From: Elusimicrobiota bacterium
GTDB taxonomy: Bacteria > Elusimicrobiota > Elusimicrobia > UBA1565
NCBI GenBank assembly: GCA_003450735.1
Contig: DMEZ01000042.1
Coordinates: 24,387 to 82,639 of the forward strand
Direction: 5' to 3'
Length of the DNA: 58,253 nucleotides
Numbering within the stretch: position 1 is the first letter of the stretch; every line of letters starts with the position of its first letter. Position numbers and translations under genes: made by a program. Positions 1-8,638 of this stretch are shown here, piece by piece. The notes beneath the pieces were generated by a model. The model ran no database searches. It was given only the letters and a program-made list of their open reading frames with translations, and had not been told where the DNA came from.

Positions 1-1293
1 AACATGGGCGCCGAGCTCGGCGCCACCTCCTCGGTGTTCCCGAGCGACGAGGTCACCCGCGCCTTCCTCGCCCGCCAGAAGCGGCCCAAGGCCTTCCGTG
101 CGCTCGCGGCCGACGAGGGCGCCGCCTACGACGAGACCCTCGACCTCGACCTCTCCTCGCTCGTCCCTCTCGCGGCCTGCCCCCACAGCCCGGATAACGT
201 GAAGGCGGTCTCGGAGCTCGAGGGCCTGAAGGTCCATCAGGTCGCCATCGGCAGCTGCACGAACTCCTCCTACCGCGACATGGCGCGCGTCGCGCGCATC
301 CTCAAGGGCCGCAAGGTGCACCCGGGCGTGAGCCTCGTCGTCAGCCCCGGCTCGCGCCAGGTGCTCGAGATGCTCGCCCGCGACGGGAGCCTCGCCCTCC
401 TCCTCTCGGCGGGGGCCCGCATCCTCGAGAGCGCCTGCGGGCCCTGCATCGGCATGGGGCAGGCCCCGCCCTCGAAGAGCGTCTCGGTCCGCACCTTCAA
501 CCGCAACTTCGAGGGACGCAGCGGCACGCCGGACGCGCAGGTGTACCTCGCAAGCCCCGAGACCGCGGCGGCCTGCGCCCTCCGGGGCGTCCTCACCGAT
601 CCCCGCCGCCTGGGCGCCCTGCCCAAGGTCGTCGAGCCCAGGCTCTACCTCGTCGACGACGGCATGATCCTCCCCCCCTCTCGGAAGCCTTCCGAGGTGG
701 AGGTCGTGCGCGGCCCCAACATCAAACCGCTCCCCCGGGCGAAGCCCCTGCCGGAGAGCCTGGAGGGCCGCGTCCTGCTCAAGGTCGGCGACGATATCAC
801 CACCGACCACATCCTGCCGGGCGGGGCGAAGGTGCTCCCCCTGCGCTCGAACATCCCCGCCATCTCGGAGTACGTCTTCGAGCGCGTGGACAAGGGGTTC
901 GTCCAGCGCGCCAAGGAGGCCGGCGGCGGCATCGTCCTGGGCGGGGCCAACTACGGGCAGGGCTCGAGCCGGGAGCACGCGGCCCTTGCCCCGATGTACC
1001 TGGGCGTGAAGGCGGTCCTCGCGAAGAGCTTCGCCCGCATCCACCGGGCGAACCTCATCAACTTCGGGATCCTGCCGCTGACCTTCGAGACCCCCGCCGA
1101 CTACGGCCGCGTCCAGGCCGGGGACGTCCTGGAGCTGCGCGGCCTGAAAGCCCAGCTGGCCTCCGGGGGGCTTTTGCGCGCCCTCGACAAGGACGGCGGC
1201 TGGGAGCTGCGCTTGCGCGCCGGCTTCACCCCCCGCGAGCTCGAGATCGTGCTCGCCGGGGGCCTGCTCAACCTCACCGTCCGCTCCGCCTAG
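1..1293 (+). CDS. acn: Aconitate hydratase, C-terminal two thirds (5' end outside window)
   Basis: Aconitase interconverts citrate and isocitrate in the TCA cycle using a 4Fe-4S cluster. The reading frame is open from base 1, so the start lies upstream; about 430 residues are visible. Seen directly: the cluster cysteine motifs GSCTNS (near residue 84) and ACGPCIG (near residue 147), and the C-terminal swivelling domain with GANYGQGSSREHAA followed by an IHRANLINFGILPL stretch that is typical of the family. The stop codon TAG overlaps the AGGAGG ribosome binding site of the next gene (isocitrate dehydrogenase, 8 nt downstream), so the two consecutive TCA enzymes are co-transcribed. Family assignment is secure; which aconitase subclass it belongs to is not resolved here. 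Confidence 0.95.
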   Translation, partial: NMGAELGATSSVFPSDEVTRAFLARQKRPKAFRALAADEGAAYDETLDLDLSSLVPLAACPHSPDNVKAVSELEGLKVHQVAIGSCTNSSYRDMARVARILKGRKVHPGVSLVVSPGSRQVLEMLARDGSLALLLSAGARILESACGPCIGMGQAPPSKSVSVRTFNRNFEGRSGTPDAQVYLASPETAAACALRGVLTDPRRLGALPKVVEPRLYLVDDGMILPPSRKPSEVEVVRGPNIKPLPRAKPLPESLEGRVLLKVGDDITTDHILPGGAKVLPLRSNIPAISEYVFERVDKGFVQRAKEAGGGIVLGGANYGQGSSREHAALAPMYLGVKAVLAKSFARIHRANLINFGILPLTFETPADYGRVQAGDVLELRGLKAQLASGGLLRALDKDGGWELRLRAGFTPRELEIVLAGGLLNLTVRSA

Positions 1294-1301
1294 GAGGCGC
1301 C

Positions 1302-2519
1302 ATGGCCCTTGGAGAGAAGATCCGTTTCGAGGACGGAACGCTCCGCGTCCCCGACCGCCCTCTCATCCCCTTCATCGAGGGGGACGGCACCGGCCCGGAC
1401 CTCTGGGCCGCCTCGCGCCGAGTGTTCGACGGCGCGGTCGAGAAGGCCTTTGGCGGGCGCCGCCGCATCGAGTGGTTGGAGGTCCTGGCGGGCGAGAAGG
1501 CTTTCCGCGAGACGAAGGAGTGGCTGCCCGACGCCACCCTGAAGGCGATGGAGGACCACGTCGTCTCCATCAAGGGGCCGCTGGGGACGCCCGTGGGCGG
1601 CGGCATCCGCTCGCTCAACGTGACCATCCGCCAGAAGCTCGACCTCTACGCCTGCGTGCGCCCCGTGCGGTACTTCGAGGGCACCCCGAGCCCGATGAAG
1701 GACCCGGGCAAGCTGGACGTCGTCATCTTCCGCGAGAACACGGAGGACGTGTACGCGGGCATCGAGTGGCCCGCGGGCAGCCCCGAGGCCCTCAAGCTCG
1801 CCGCCTTCCTGGAGAACGAGCTCAAGCAGCCGGTGCGCGCCGACTCCGGCCTCGGCATCAAGCCCGTCAGCCGCATGGCCAGCCGACGGCTCGTGCGCAT
1901 GGCCCTCCAGCACGCTCTCAAGCGGGGTAAGCGGAGGGTCACGCTCGTCCACAAGGGCAACATCATGAAGTTCACCGAGGGGGCCTTCCGGGAGTGGGGC
2001 TACGAGCTCGCCCGCGAGGAGTTCCCGGACGCCGTCGTCACGGAAGCCGACGTCGAGAAGCTGCATGGCGGGAGGGCCCCGGCCGGGAAGGTGGTCCTCA
2101 ACGACCGCATCGCCGACTCCATGTTCCAGCAGGCGCTCCTGCGGCCCGAGGACTACGAGGTGCTCGTCACCACCAACCTCAACGGGGACTACCTCTCGGA
2201 CGCCTGCGCCGCCCAGGTCGGCGGGCTCGGGATGGCCCCGGGCGCCAACATCGGCGACCGGGCCGCCTGCTTCGAGGCCACCCACGGGACGGCGCCCAAG
2301 TACGCCGGCCAGGACAAGGTGAACCCCGGCTCGCTGATCCTCTCCGGGGCGATGATGCTCGACTACATGGGCTGGGTCGAGGCGGCCGCGTCCATCACGA
2401 AGGCTCTCGAGAAGACACTCTCGCAGAAGAAGGTCACCTACGACCTCCACCGCCAGCTGCCCGGGGCTCAGCTGCTGAAGTGCTCCGAGTTCGCCTCCGC
2501 CATCCTCTCGAACCTATAG
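1302..2519 (+). CDS. icd: Isocitrate dehydrogenase (NADP type)
   Basis: Oxidatively decarboxylates isocitrate to 2-oxoglutarate. 405 residues, normal for the homodimeric bacterial enzyme. Visible signatures: IPFIEGDGTGPD near the N-terminus, the substrate-binding serine loop GGGIRSLNVTIRQ, FRENTEDVYAGIEW, the metal-binding aspartate segment TTNLNGDYLSDACAAQVGG and the nucleotide-binding ATHGTAPKYAGQDKVNPGS. The start is set by AGGAGG four bases before ATG. It follows aconitase directly. Its stop is only 20 bp from the stop of the convergent PEP carboxykinase gene, and no clear hairpin lies between them. Confidence 0.97.
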   Translation: MALGEKIRFEDGTLRVPDRPLIPFIEGDGTGPDLWAASRRVFDGAVEKAFGGRRRIEWLEVLAGEKAFRETKEWLPDATLKAMEDHVVSIKGPLGTPVGGGIRSLNVTIRQKLDLYACVRPVRYFEGTPSPMKDPGKLDVVIFRENTEDVYAGIEWPAGSPEALKLAAFLENELKQPVRADSGLGIKPVSRMASRRLVRMALQHALKRGKRRVTLVHKGNIMKFTEGAFREWGYELAREEFPDAVVTEADVEKLHGGRAPAGKVVLNDRIADSMFQQALLRPEDYEVLVTTNLNGDYLSDACAAQVGGLGMAPGANIGDRAACFEATHGTAPKYAGQDKVNPGSLILSGAMMLDYMGWVEAAASITKALEKTLSQKKVTYDLHRQLPGAQLLKCSEFASAILSNL

Positions 2520-2539
2520 GGGCGCGGCGTTCGGCCGGC

Positions 2540-4327
2540 TTAGACCTTGGCGGGGGCCTTGAGGCGCTCGGAGAGCGCCTCGTACTGGCGCCACATCTCC
2601 GGGCTCAGCCGGTCCCCGAACTTCTCGAAGAACTCCTTGTGCCCCTTGAGCTCCTCGGACCACTCCTCGCGCCGCACCTCGAGGAGCTTGTCCATCGCAC
2701 CCTGGGGGAGGTCGAGGCCCGTCAAGTCCAGGCCGTCGGGCTCTGGGAGGCTGCCGATGGGGGTCTTGCGGGCCTTGGCGTCCCCGCGGCAGCGGGCCAG
2801 GACCCACTCCAGCACGCGCAGGTTCTCGCCGTAGCCGGGCCACAAAAAGCCCCCCTTCTCGTCCTTGCGGAACCAGTTGACGTGGAAGATGCGCGGCGCC
2901 TTCGGGATGCGCCGGCCCATGTCGATCCAGTGGTTGAAATAGTCGGCCATGTTGTAGCCGCAGAAGGGCAGCATGGCCATGGGGTCGCGCCGCACCTCGC
3001 CGAGCTTGCCCACCTGGGCCGCCGTGCGCTCGGAGGCCGCCGTGGCCCCGACGTAGACGCCGTGATTCCAGTCGAAGGACTCGAAGACGAGCGGCGCCAG
3101 GCGCTCCCGCCGGCCGCCGAACACGATGGCCGAGATGGGCACGCCCTGCGGGTCCTCCCAGCGCGGAGAGATGCAGGGGCAGTTGCGCGCGGGGGCGGTG
3201 AAGCGGCTGTTCGGGTGCGCCCCGACGACCGGATCCCCCTTCTCGTCCTTCATGCCCGGCTTCCAGGGCTTCCCGCGCCAGTCCAGGGCGCCCTCCGGGG
3301 GCTGCCCCTCGCCCTGCTCCCACCAGACCGTGCGGTCTGCGCCCAGCACGACGTTGGTGAAGATGGAGTCGCGCTGGACCGACTTCAGGGCGTTCGGATT
3401 GCTCTTGGAGTTGGTGCCCGGCGCCACGCCGAAGAAGCCCGCCTCGGGGTTGACAGCCCAGAGCCGCCCGTCGGGCCCGATGCGCAGCCAGGCGATGTCG
3501 TCTCCCACCGTCCAGACCTTGTAGCCCTTCTTCTTGAGCCCCTCCGGCGGGACGAGCATGGCGAGGTTCGTCTTGCCGCAGGCGCTCGGGAAGGCGGCGG
3601 TGATGTACTCCACGCGGCCCGCCTTGTCCTCGATGCCCAGGATGAGCATGTGCTCGGCCATCCAGCCTTCCTGCTTGGCCAGCCAGCCGGCGACGCGCAA
3701 GGACAGGCACTTCTTGCCCAGGAGGGCGTTGCCGCCGTAGCCGGAGCCCACGCTCCAGATGGCGTTGTCCTCGGGAAAATGCAGGATGAGGCGCCTCTTG
3801 TCGTCGAGATCGGCCTTGCCGTGCATGCAGCGGGTGAAGATCCCGTCCGTCCCGAGGTGGTCGAGGACGGCCTTGCCCACCCGGGTCATGATGCGCATGC
3901 TGAGCGCGACGTAGAGGCTGTCGGTGAGCTCGACGCCGATCTTAGAGAACGGGGAGCCCACGGGCCCCATGGAGAAGGGGATGACGTACATCGTCCGTCC
4001 CTTCATGGAGCTCCGGGTGATCTCGGCGGCCTTCCGGATGCCCTCCTCGGGGGACAGCCAATTGTTGGTGGGGCCCGCGTCGTCCTTATTGCGGGTGCAG
4101 ATGAAGGTCAGGTGCTCGGTGCGGGCGACGTCGTTGAGAGCGGAACGGTGGAACAGGCAGCCCGGGAGCTTCTGCTCGTTGAGCCGGAGCATCTCCCCGG
4201 TGGCGAGGGCTTCCGCCTCCAGGCGCGCCTTCTCCGCGTCCGAGCCGTCCATCCAGTGGATCTTATCGGGCTGGCACAGAGCGGCCATCTCCTCGACCCA
4301 AGCCTTGAGGCCTGCGTGACTGGTCAT
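2540..4327 (-). CDS. pckG: Phosphoenolpyruvate carboxykinase (GTP)
   Basis: Converts oxaloacetate plus GTP to PEP, CO2 and GDP, linking the TCA cycle to gluconeogenesis. 595 residues, the usual length of the GTP-dependent class (the ATP class is shorter and differs in sequence). Seen: the kinase-1a P-loop region AAFPSACGKTN near residue 245, the substrate-binding region around GSGYGGNALLGKKC, and a C-terminal region with the NWFRKDEKGGFLWPG segment characteristic of PckG. A purine-rich GGGGGAC precedes the ATG. It lies 22 nt downstream of citrate synthase on the same strand, so the pair is probably one transcript from the promoter before gltA. Confidence 0.96.
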   Translation of the reverse strand: MTSHAGLKAWVEEMAALCQPDKIHWMDGSDAEKARLEAEALATGEMLRLNEQKLPGCLFHRSALNDVARTEHLTFICTRNKDDAGPTNNWLSPEEGIRKAAEITRSSMKGRTMYVIPFSMGPVGSPFSKIGVELTDSLYVALSMRIMTRVGKAVLDHLGTDGIFTRCMHGKADLDDKRRLILHFPEDNAIWSVGSGYGGNALLGKKCLSLRVAGWLAKQEGWMAEHMLILGIEDKAGRVEYITAAFPSACGKTNLAMLVPPEGLKKKGYKVWTVGDDIAWLRIGPDGRLWAVNPEAGFFGVAPGTNSKSNPNALKSVQRDSIFTNVVLGADRTVWWEQGEGQPPEGALDWRGKPWKPGMKDEKGDPVVGAHPNSRFTAPARNCPCISPRWEDPQGVPISAIVFGGRRERLAPLVFESFDWNHGVYVGATAASERTAAQVGKLGEVRRDPMAMLPFCGYNMADYFNHWIDMGRRIPKAPRIFHVNWFRKDEKGGFLWPGYGENLRVLEWVLARCRGDAKARKTPIGSLPEPDGLDLTGLDLPQGAMDKLLEVRREEWSEELKGHKEFFEKFGDRLSPEMWRQYEALSERLKAPAKV

Positions 4328-4349
4328 GCGTCCCCCACGAGGTCGTCGG

Positions 4350-5642
4350 TCAGGCCCTCTTCTCCATGGGCACGTAGTCGCTGAGGGTCGGGCCGATATA
4401 GATCTGCCTCGGCCGGTCGATGCGGGCGTTCGGGTCGCTGTGCTGCTCCTTCCACTGCGCGATCCACCCCGGCAGCCGGCCGATGGCGAACATCACTGGG
4501 AACATAGTAGTAGGAATCCCGATGGCGCGCAAGATGATCCCGCTGTAGAAGTCCACGTTGGGGTAGAGCTTGCGCTCCTGGAAGTAGGGGTCCGCGAGGG
4601 CCAGCTCCTCGAGCCTGCGGGCGATGTCGAGGCGGGGGTCCTGGATGCCCAGCTTGCCGAGCACGCGGTCGCAGGCCCGCTTGAGGATCTTGGCGCGCGG
4701 GTCGTAGTTCTTGTAGACGCGGTGCCCGAAGCCCATGAGGCGGAACTTGCTGTCCTTGCTCTTGGCCATGCGGATGCAGTCCTCCGGCGTATGGCCGCCG
4801 CGATAGACTTCGTCGAGCATCTCGACGACCGCCAGGTTCGCCCCGCCGTGCAGCGGGCCCCAGAGGGCGCAGACCCCTGAGGCGACGGAGGCGAACAGGT
4901 TGGCCTGGCTGGAGCCCACCATCCGCACCGTCGAGGTGCTGCAGTTCTGCTCGTGGTCGGCGTGGAGCAGGAAGATGAGGTTCAGGGCGTCCTCGATCTC
5001 CGGGTCCACGACGTAGTCGTTGTTCGGCATCGAGAACATGATGTGCAGGAAGTTCGCGCAGTAGCGCTGCTTAGGGTCCGGGTAGATGAACGGCAGGCCC
5101 ATGGAACTGCGGTAGGCGTAGGCCGCGATGGTGCGGATCTTGCTCATCAGCCGCGCCGAAGCCTCCTCGAAGGAGGAGTCGTCCCGGAGCTTGAAGAACT
5201 CCGGGTGGTAGCAGGAGAGGGCGTTGATCATGGCCGAGAGGATGGCCATGGGCGGGGCGTGCACGGGGAAGGCCTCGAAGTGGTGCTTCATGGCCTCGTG
5301 GAGGTTGGCGTTCTGGGTCAGGACGCTCCGGAACCGCCGGATCTCCTTCTCGGTGGGCAGCTTGCCGAAGATGATGAGCAGCGCGGCCTCGATGAAGTCG
5401 GGCTCGGGCCGGTCGAACTGCTCGATGGGGATGCCCCGGTAGCGCAGGATGCCCTTCTCGCCGTCGATGAAGGTGATGCGGCTCTGGCAGCTGCCGGTGT
5501 TCCCGTAGCCGGGGTCGTAGGTGACGTACCCGCTCTTGGCCCGCAGCTGCTGGATGTCGATCGCCTTCTCCCCCTCCGTCCCCTCGATGATCGGCAGCTC
5601 GTAGCGCTCGTCGCCGATGCTCAAGACCGCGGTCTTAGGCAT
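4350..5642 (-). CDS. gltA: Citrate synthase
   Basis: Condenses acetyl-CoA and oxaloacetate, the entry step of the TCA cycle. The start chosen is the ATG of MPKTAVLS at 5642 (430 residues, type II bacterial length); the frame is open further up but would run through the promoter. Catalytic residues are visible: His in HADHEQNCSTST, His in MGFGHRVYKNYDPR, and Asp in NVDFYSG. A G-rich GGTGGGGGG precedes the start. It is first in an apparent gltA-pckG operon with a near-consensus promoter directly upstream. Confidence 0.96.
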   Translation of the reverse strand: MPKTAVLSIGDERYELPIIEGTEGEKAIDIQQLRAKSGYVTYDPGYGNTGSCQSRITFIDGEKGILRYRGIPIEQFDRPEPDFIEAALLIIFGKLPTEKEIRRFRSVLTQNANLHEAMKHHFEAFPVHAPPMAILSAMINALSCYHPEFFKLRDDSSFEEASARLMSKIRTIAAYAYRSSMGLPFIYPDPKQRYCANFLHIMFSMPNNDYVVDPEIEDALNLIFLLHADHEQNCSTSTVRMVGSSQANLFASVASGVCALWGPLHGGANLAVVEMLDEVYRGGHTPEDCIRMAKSKDSKFRLMGFGHRVYKNYDPRAKILKRACDRVLGKLGIQDPRLDIARRLEELALADPYFQERKLYPNVDFYSGIILRAIGIPTTMFPVMFAIGRLPGWIAQWKEQHSDPNARIDRPRQIYIGPTLSDYVPMEKRA

Positions 5643-5679
5643 GTGTCGCCCCCCACCCATGACAATATTATTACTATAT

Positions 5680-5708
5680 ATTATAGTAACGGTATTGATA
5701 TATCGCAA
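5680..5708 (-). promoter_or_regulatory. Sigma-70-type promoter of gltA
   Basis: On the - strand: -35 TTGCGA (5703-5708), a 17-bp spacer, and a perfect -10 TATAAT (5680-5685), all in an AT-rich patch inside otherwise GC-rich DNA. Transcription would begin near 5673, giving a leader of about 30 nt. Confidence 0.75.
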
Positions 5709-5738
5709 GGGCAAAAAAAGACGCCCCGCCGGGACCCG

Positions 5739-6290
5739 CTAGGGCTGCGGGAGGACCCGTTTGAGGAAGCCGCCGACGATGCCCGCGTCGAGGATGAGGA
5801 CCATGGTGCAGGCCGCCGAGATGCTGTCCGAGAACATCTCGACGCGGGTGAGGACGACGGTGTCGCGCCGCCCCCCGGCGCCCGAGAGGGCCTGGCCGAG
5901 GATGGCGGCCTTGACCCCTTCCATCACCTGGGGCACCGAGAGCACGATGGAGAGGCGGAAGCGGTCGGCCATGGCCTTCACGACGCTCTGCCCCAGGATG
6001 TTGGCGACCTCCCCTACGACGATGCGCTGCTGGTCGGGGAGAGCCCGCGTGCGGGGGCCGGCCCCGCTCATGACCGCCCCGACCAGGGGAGGCATCGTGA
6101 CGGCGGGGAAGAGGATGAGGAAGTCGAGCGGCAGCAGGGACTGCGAGCGCAGATGCGCCCCGAGCTGGGGCGCGGGGTCGTTCTGGAAGAGGGTGAGGGC
6201 CCGCTCGACGAGGAGGGTCTCGATGCTCGAGGAGGTGGTGTGCCAGCGGGTGTTGGAGAGCTGGCCGAGGCGCTCGGCGCTCAAGGCCAC
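5739..6290 (-). CDS. CheC/CheX-like chemotaxis phosphatase family protein
   Basis: A CheC-like protein; members dephosphorylate CheY-type response regulators. Visible are two similar halves with the family pattern of a helix ending in a small-residue turn then a polar stretch: ALSAERLGQLSNTRW near the N-terminus and EVANILGQSVVKAMADRF in the middle. GTG at 6290 is the first ordinary start and gives 183 residues. Family-like sequence continues upstream in frame to a CTG at 6344 that overlaps the stop of the response regulator gene and has GGAGG six bases before it, so the true start may be that CTG (201 residues). Tight coupling to a CheY-like gene supports a phosphatase/target pair. No flagellar genes are in the window, so the regulated process is unknown. 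Confidence 0.75.
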   Translation of the reverse strand: MALSAERLGQLSNTRWHTTSSSIETLLVERALTLFQNDPAPQLGAHLRSQSLLPLDFLILFPAVTMPPLVGAVMSGAGPRTRALPDQQRIVVGEVANILGQSVVKAMADRFRLSIVLSVPQVMEGVKAAILGQALSGAGGRRDTVVLTRVEMFSDSISAACTMVLILDAGIVGGFLKRVLPQP

Positions 6291-6340
6291 GCCGGCCTCG
6301 AGCAGGAGGGTGAGGGTCTCGGCCTCGGCCGGCGGGAGGC

Positions 6341-6712
6341 TCAGGGCGCCCCTCCGGCCGCGGCCGCCTCGACGACGCGCTTGAGGTCCGCGATGGAGAA
6401 GGGCTTGCCGAGGAAGAGCACCTTGAAGCGATCGGCCATCTCCTGCAGGCGATGCTGGTCGTTGCCGGTGACGAGCACCACCTTGGCGGCCGGATCGATG
6501 CGCTTGAGCTCGGTGAGGACGGTGATGCCGTCCATGTCGGGCAGGGAGACGTCGAGGGTGGTGACGTCGGGCTTGAGCTTCTGGTAGGCGTCGAGGCCGG
6601 CCTGGCCCGTCTCGGCCTCCCCCACCACCTGGTGCCCCACGGCGTCGAGCATGTCGGCGAGGATGGAGCGCGTCAGCGGCGAGTCGTCGATGAGCAGGAC
6701 TTTCAATCCCAT
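6341..6712 (-). CDS. CheY-like single-domain response regulator
   Basis: A 123-residue stand-alone receiver domain. The acidic pocket (IDDS near residue 9), the phospho-acceptor Asp near 54 in LDVSLPDMDG, the conserved Thr/Ser in VLVTGND and the Lys in LGKPFS near 102 are all present, so it should be phosphorylatable. It has no output domain. The next gene overlaps or abuts it and encodes a CheC-like protein, its likely phosphatase. Which histidine kinase feeds it cannot be told from this window. Confidence 0.92.
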   Translation of the reverse strand: MGLKVLLIDDSPLTRSILADMLDAVGHQVVGEAETGQAGLDAYQKLKPDVTTLDVSLPDMDGITVLTELKRIDPAAKVVLVTGNDQHRLQEMADRFKVLFLGKPFSIADLKRVVEAAAAGGAP

Positions 6713-6758
6713 AGCCTGGGGGAGTCTACCAATTCAGGCCGGGTCTTGGCAGGGGGTC

Positions 6759-7025
6759 TCAGGGCCGCCCCCGCATCGTCAGGATGATGCGGATGCCCTC
6801 CAGGTTCACCCGCCGCTCCATGAGCTCCCGGATGGCTTCCAGCCGCTCGAGGTCGTTCTCCGAGAAGAGCCGCTGGTTGCCCCCCGTCCTCTTCGGATGG
6901 ATGAGCGCATGGCGCTCGATCCACCTCAGCGTCCAGACCGGGATGCCCGTCAGCCGGGAGGCCGTCCCGATGTTGTAGCACGGGGTCTCCCGGGTGCGCG
7001 CCATCCGCCTCCAGACGCGCGGCAT
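6759..7025 (-). CDS. hspR: HspR-like MerR-family regulator
   Basis: An 88-residue MerR-type helix-turn-helix protein. The pattern YNIGTASRLTGIPVWTLRWIE, then a basic wing with GGNQRLFSENDLERL and a helix ending in NLEGIRIIL, is that of HspR, the heat-shock repressor. ATG at 7025, seven bases after the hsp20 stop, is chosen; the frame extends upstream only through the hsp20 gene. It lies directly downstream of hsp20, the typical arrangement of an autoregulated heat-shock operon. It is shorter than most HspR proteins and has little beyond the DNA-binding domain. I did not find a clear HAIR operator (inverted CTTGAGT) upstream of hsp20, so the regulatory link is inferred. Confidence 0.75.
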   Translation of the reverse strand: MPRVWRRMARTRETPCYNIGTASRLTGIPVWTLRWIERHALIHPKRTGGNQRLFSENDLERLEAIRELMERRVNLEGIRIILTMRGRP

Positions 7026-7032
7026 GACCCTC

Positions 7033-7416
7033 TCAGGCCTTCGCTTCGGCCGCCTTGAGCCGGGGCAGCACCACCTGCAGGACGTGGTTCCGGAAGCGCG
7101 CCTGCCCCTGCTCCGCCCGGACGGGGGCCGCAAGCGTGAAGACGCGCACGAAGGAGCCGTACGCCCTCCCCTTCCGCTGGACGCCGCGCACCGTGAGGAT
7201 GTTCCCCGTGACGCTCACGAGGATGTCCTTCTTGCTCATCCCGGGCAGGGTCGCGAAGACCAGGACTTCCTTGGGGGTCTCCTGGACGTGGAACTCGGGG
7301 ATGCGCAGGCTCTCGAGCGGGGTGCGGCGCGGCCCGAAGAGCTGCCGCAGATCCTCGAAGAGGGCTTTCAGCGGCCTCTCCTCGCCGTGCACGGGGATCC
7401 TATCGTTGAGCGTCAT
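7033..7416 (-). CDS. Small heat-shock protein, Hsp20/alpha-crystallin family
   Basis: A holdase chaperone that binds unfolding proteins without ATP. 127 residues. The alpha-crystallin domain runs from about residue 40 (PEFHVQETPKEVLVFATLPG), through the GNILTVRG strand, to a C-terminal VLQVVLPRLK that resembles the usual strand before the I-x-I/V motif. ATG at 7416 is preceded by AGGAGG with good spacing. The 115 bp upstream are strikingly AT-rich and must hold the promoter; no unambiguous -35/-10 pair was found. Confidence 0.9.
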   Translation of the reverse strand: MTLNDRIPVHGEERPLKALFEDLRQLFGPRRTPLESLRIPEFHVQETPKEVLVFATLPGMSKKDILVSVTGNILTVRGVQRKGRAYGSFVRVFTLAAPVRAEQGQARFRNHVLQVVLPRLKAAEAKA

Positions 7417-7520
7417 GTCGTCCTCCTGGGGCGAACTCCTGTCCCTTACATATAATATTAGCTTTTCTGATTTGCTTCTTTAGTATAGCTTATATTTTTT
7501 ATTATGTTTAGGACGCAAGG

Positions 7521-7547
7521 GCCTCCCGCCGGATGGACGGCGGAGGC
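7521..7547 (-). terminator. Hairpin after galT
   Basis: Immediately after the galT stop the - strand reads GCCTCCGCCG then GGCGGGAGGC, a GC-rich stem of about 9 bp with one bulged G. There is no U-tract, so termination by this hairpin alone is doubtful. Confidence 0.4.
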
Positions 7548-8539
7548 TAGATCTCGATGGAGTTCAGGAACTTCGCGCTTTCCTCGGGCAGGGCCGTGTT
7601 GATGAACATGCCCGAGCCGAGCTCGAAGCCGGCCGCCTTGGAAAGGCGAACGACGAGGCTGAGGTACCAGTGGTAGGGCGCCGTCTCGCCCCGGTCCTGC
7701 GGCGCGGACTGGAGGATATAGTTGTAGTCGGGGTCGCCCAGCCCTTGGTCGAGCTTGCGCAGGAGCGCGCGCATGACCGCGGCCAGGTCGCCCAGTTCCT
7801 CGTCGGAGACCTCGCCGAAGCTCGCCGTGTGGCGCTTGGGCAGCACCCAGATGTGGAAGGGCGAGAGCGCCGCGAAGAGGACGAAGGCGGTGAAGTGCTT
7901 CGTGTCGGCCAGGAGGCGGTGGCCGTCCTTGCGCTCGATATCCGCCATCGTGCACAAGACGCAGGTCTTGTGCTCCTCGTAGTAGCGTTTGGCCGCGTCC
8001 ATGCGATGCCGGATGTGGGCCGGCACGACGCTCGAGCCGATGAGCTGGGAATGCGGGTGAGCGAGCGAGGTGCCGGCGCCCTCTCCGTGGTTCTTGAAGA
8101 GCAGGGTCAAGGCCACCTTCGGGTCCTTGGCCGACTCCCGGAAGCGCTCGCGGTAGACGAAGAAGAGGTCGCGCAGCTCGCCGCGCTCGAGCCGTGCGGG
8201 GTGCTTCGAGTGCGACGGGGAGTCGATGATGACCTCATGGACGCCCTCGCCCGGCAGGCAGCGGTAGGGCTCGGGGTGCGACCCCTCCAGACGGCAGGAG
8301 GGGACGAGGGCAGGGAACCTATTGTCCACCACGCGCACCTTCCAGCCCTCGGGGCCGCCGAGGGCGTATTTCTGGGTTGTCGTCTGGGCCTCGTGGCCGG
8401 GGCAGAAGGGGCAGCCGGGATGACGCTCGGGCTGGGGCGCCTGGGACGCCGCGTGCTTGAACTCCTCGGGCCGCCGGGCCCTCTCCGTGGCGATGATGAC
8501 CCACTCCTTGGTGGCGAGGTTCTGGCGCAGTTCGGGCAT
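7547..8539 (-). CDS. galT: Galactose-1-phosphate uridylyltransferase
   Basis: Transfers UMP between UDP-glucose and galactose-1-phosphate (Leloir pathway) through a uridylylated histidine. 330 residues. Visible: zinc-site cysteines in CPFCPGHE near residue 43, the second CVLC near 193, the active site LAHPHSQLIGS near 160 (HPH with the nucleophilic second His), and a C-terminal PYHWYLSLVVRLSKAAGFELGSG segment typical of the family. ATG at 8539 follows AGGAG by seven bases. No other galactose gene is nearby, so its role could equally be sugar-nucleotide supply for envelope polysaccharide. Confidence 0.93.
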   Translation of the reverse strand: MPELRQNLATKEWVIIATERARRPEEFKHAASQAPQPERHPGCPFCPGHEAQTTTQKYALGGPEGWKVRVVDNRFPALVPSCRLEGSHPEPYRCLPGEGVHEVIIDSPSHSKHPARLERGELRDLFFVYRERFRESAKDPKVALTLLFKNHGEGAGTSLAHPHSQLIGSSVVPAHIRHRMDAAKRYYEEHKTCVLCTMADIERKDGHRLLADTKHFTAFVLFAALSPFHIWVLPKRHTASFGEVSDEELGDLAAVMRALLRKLDQGLGDPDYNYILQSAPQDRGETAPYHWYLSLVVRLSKAAGFELGSGMFINTALPEESAKFLNSIEI

Positions 8540-8638
8540 CGGAGTCTCCTGGAAGACCGCCCGGATTCTAGCACGGCGCTGCGGCGCGCACAATCCCGGC
8601 CTGAGATTTGTAATACTCTCGGCGTCCGAGCGTACCTG

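Noticed and set aside
1994..4384. A 796-codon + strand frame running across icd and pckG
   Set aside because: It lies antisense or out of frame to two well-supported enzymes and has the Arg/Gly/Pro-rich composition expected of a shadow frame in GC-rich DNA.
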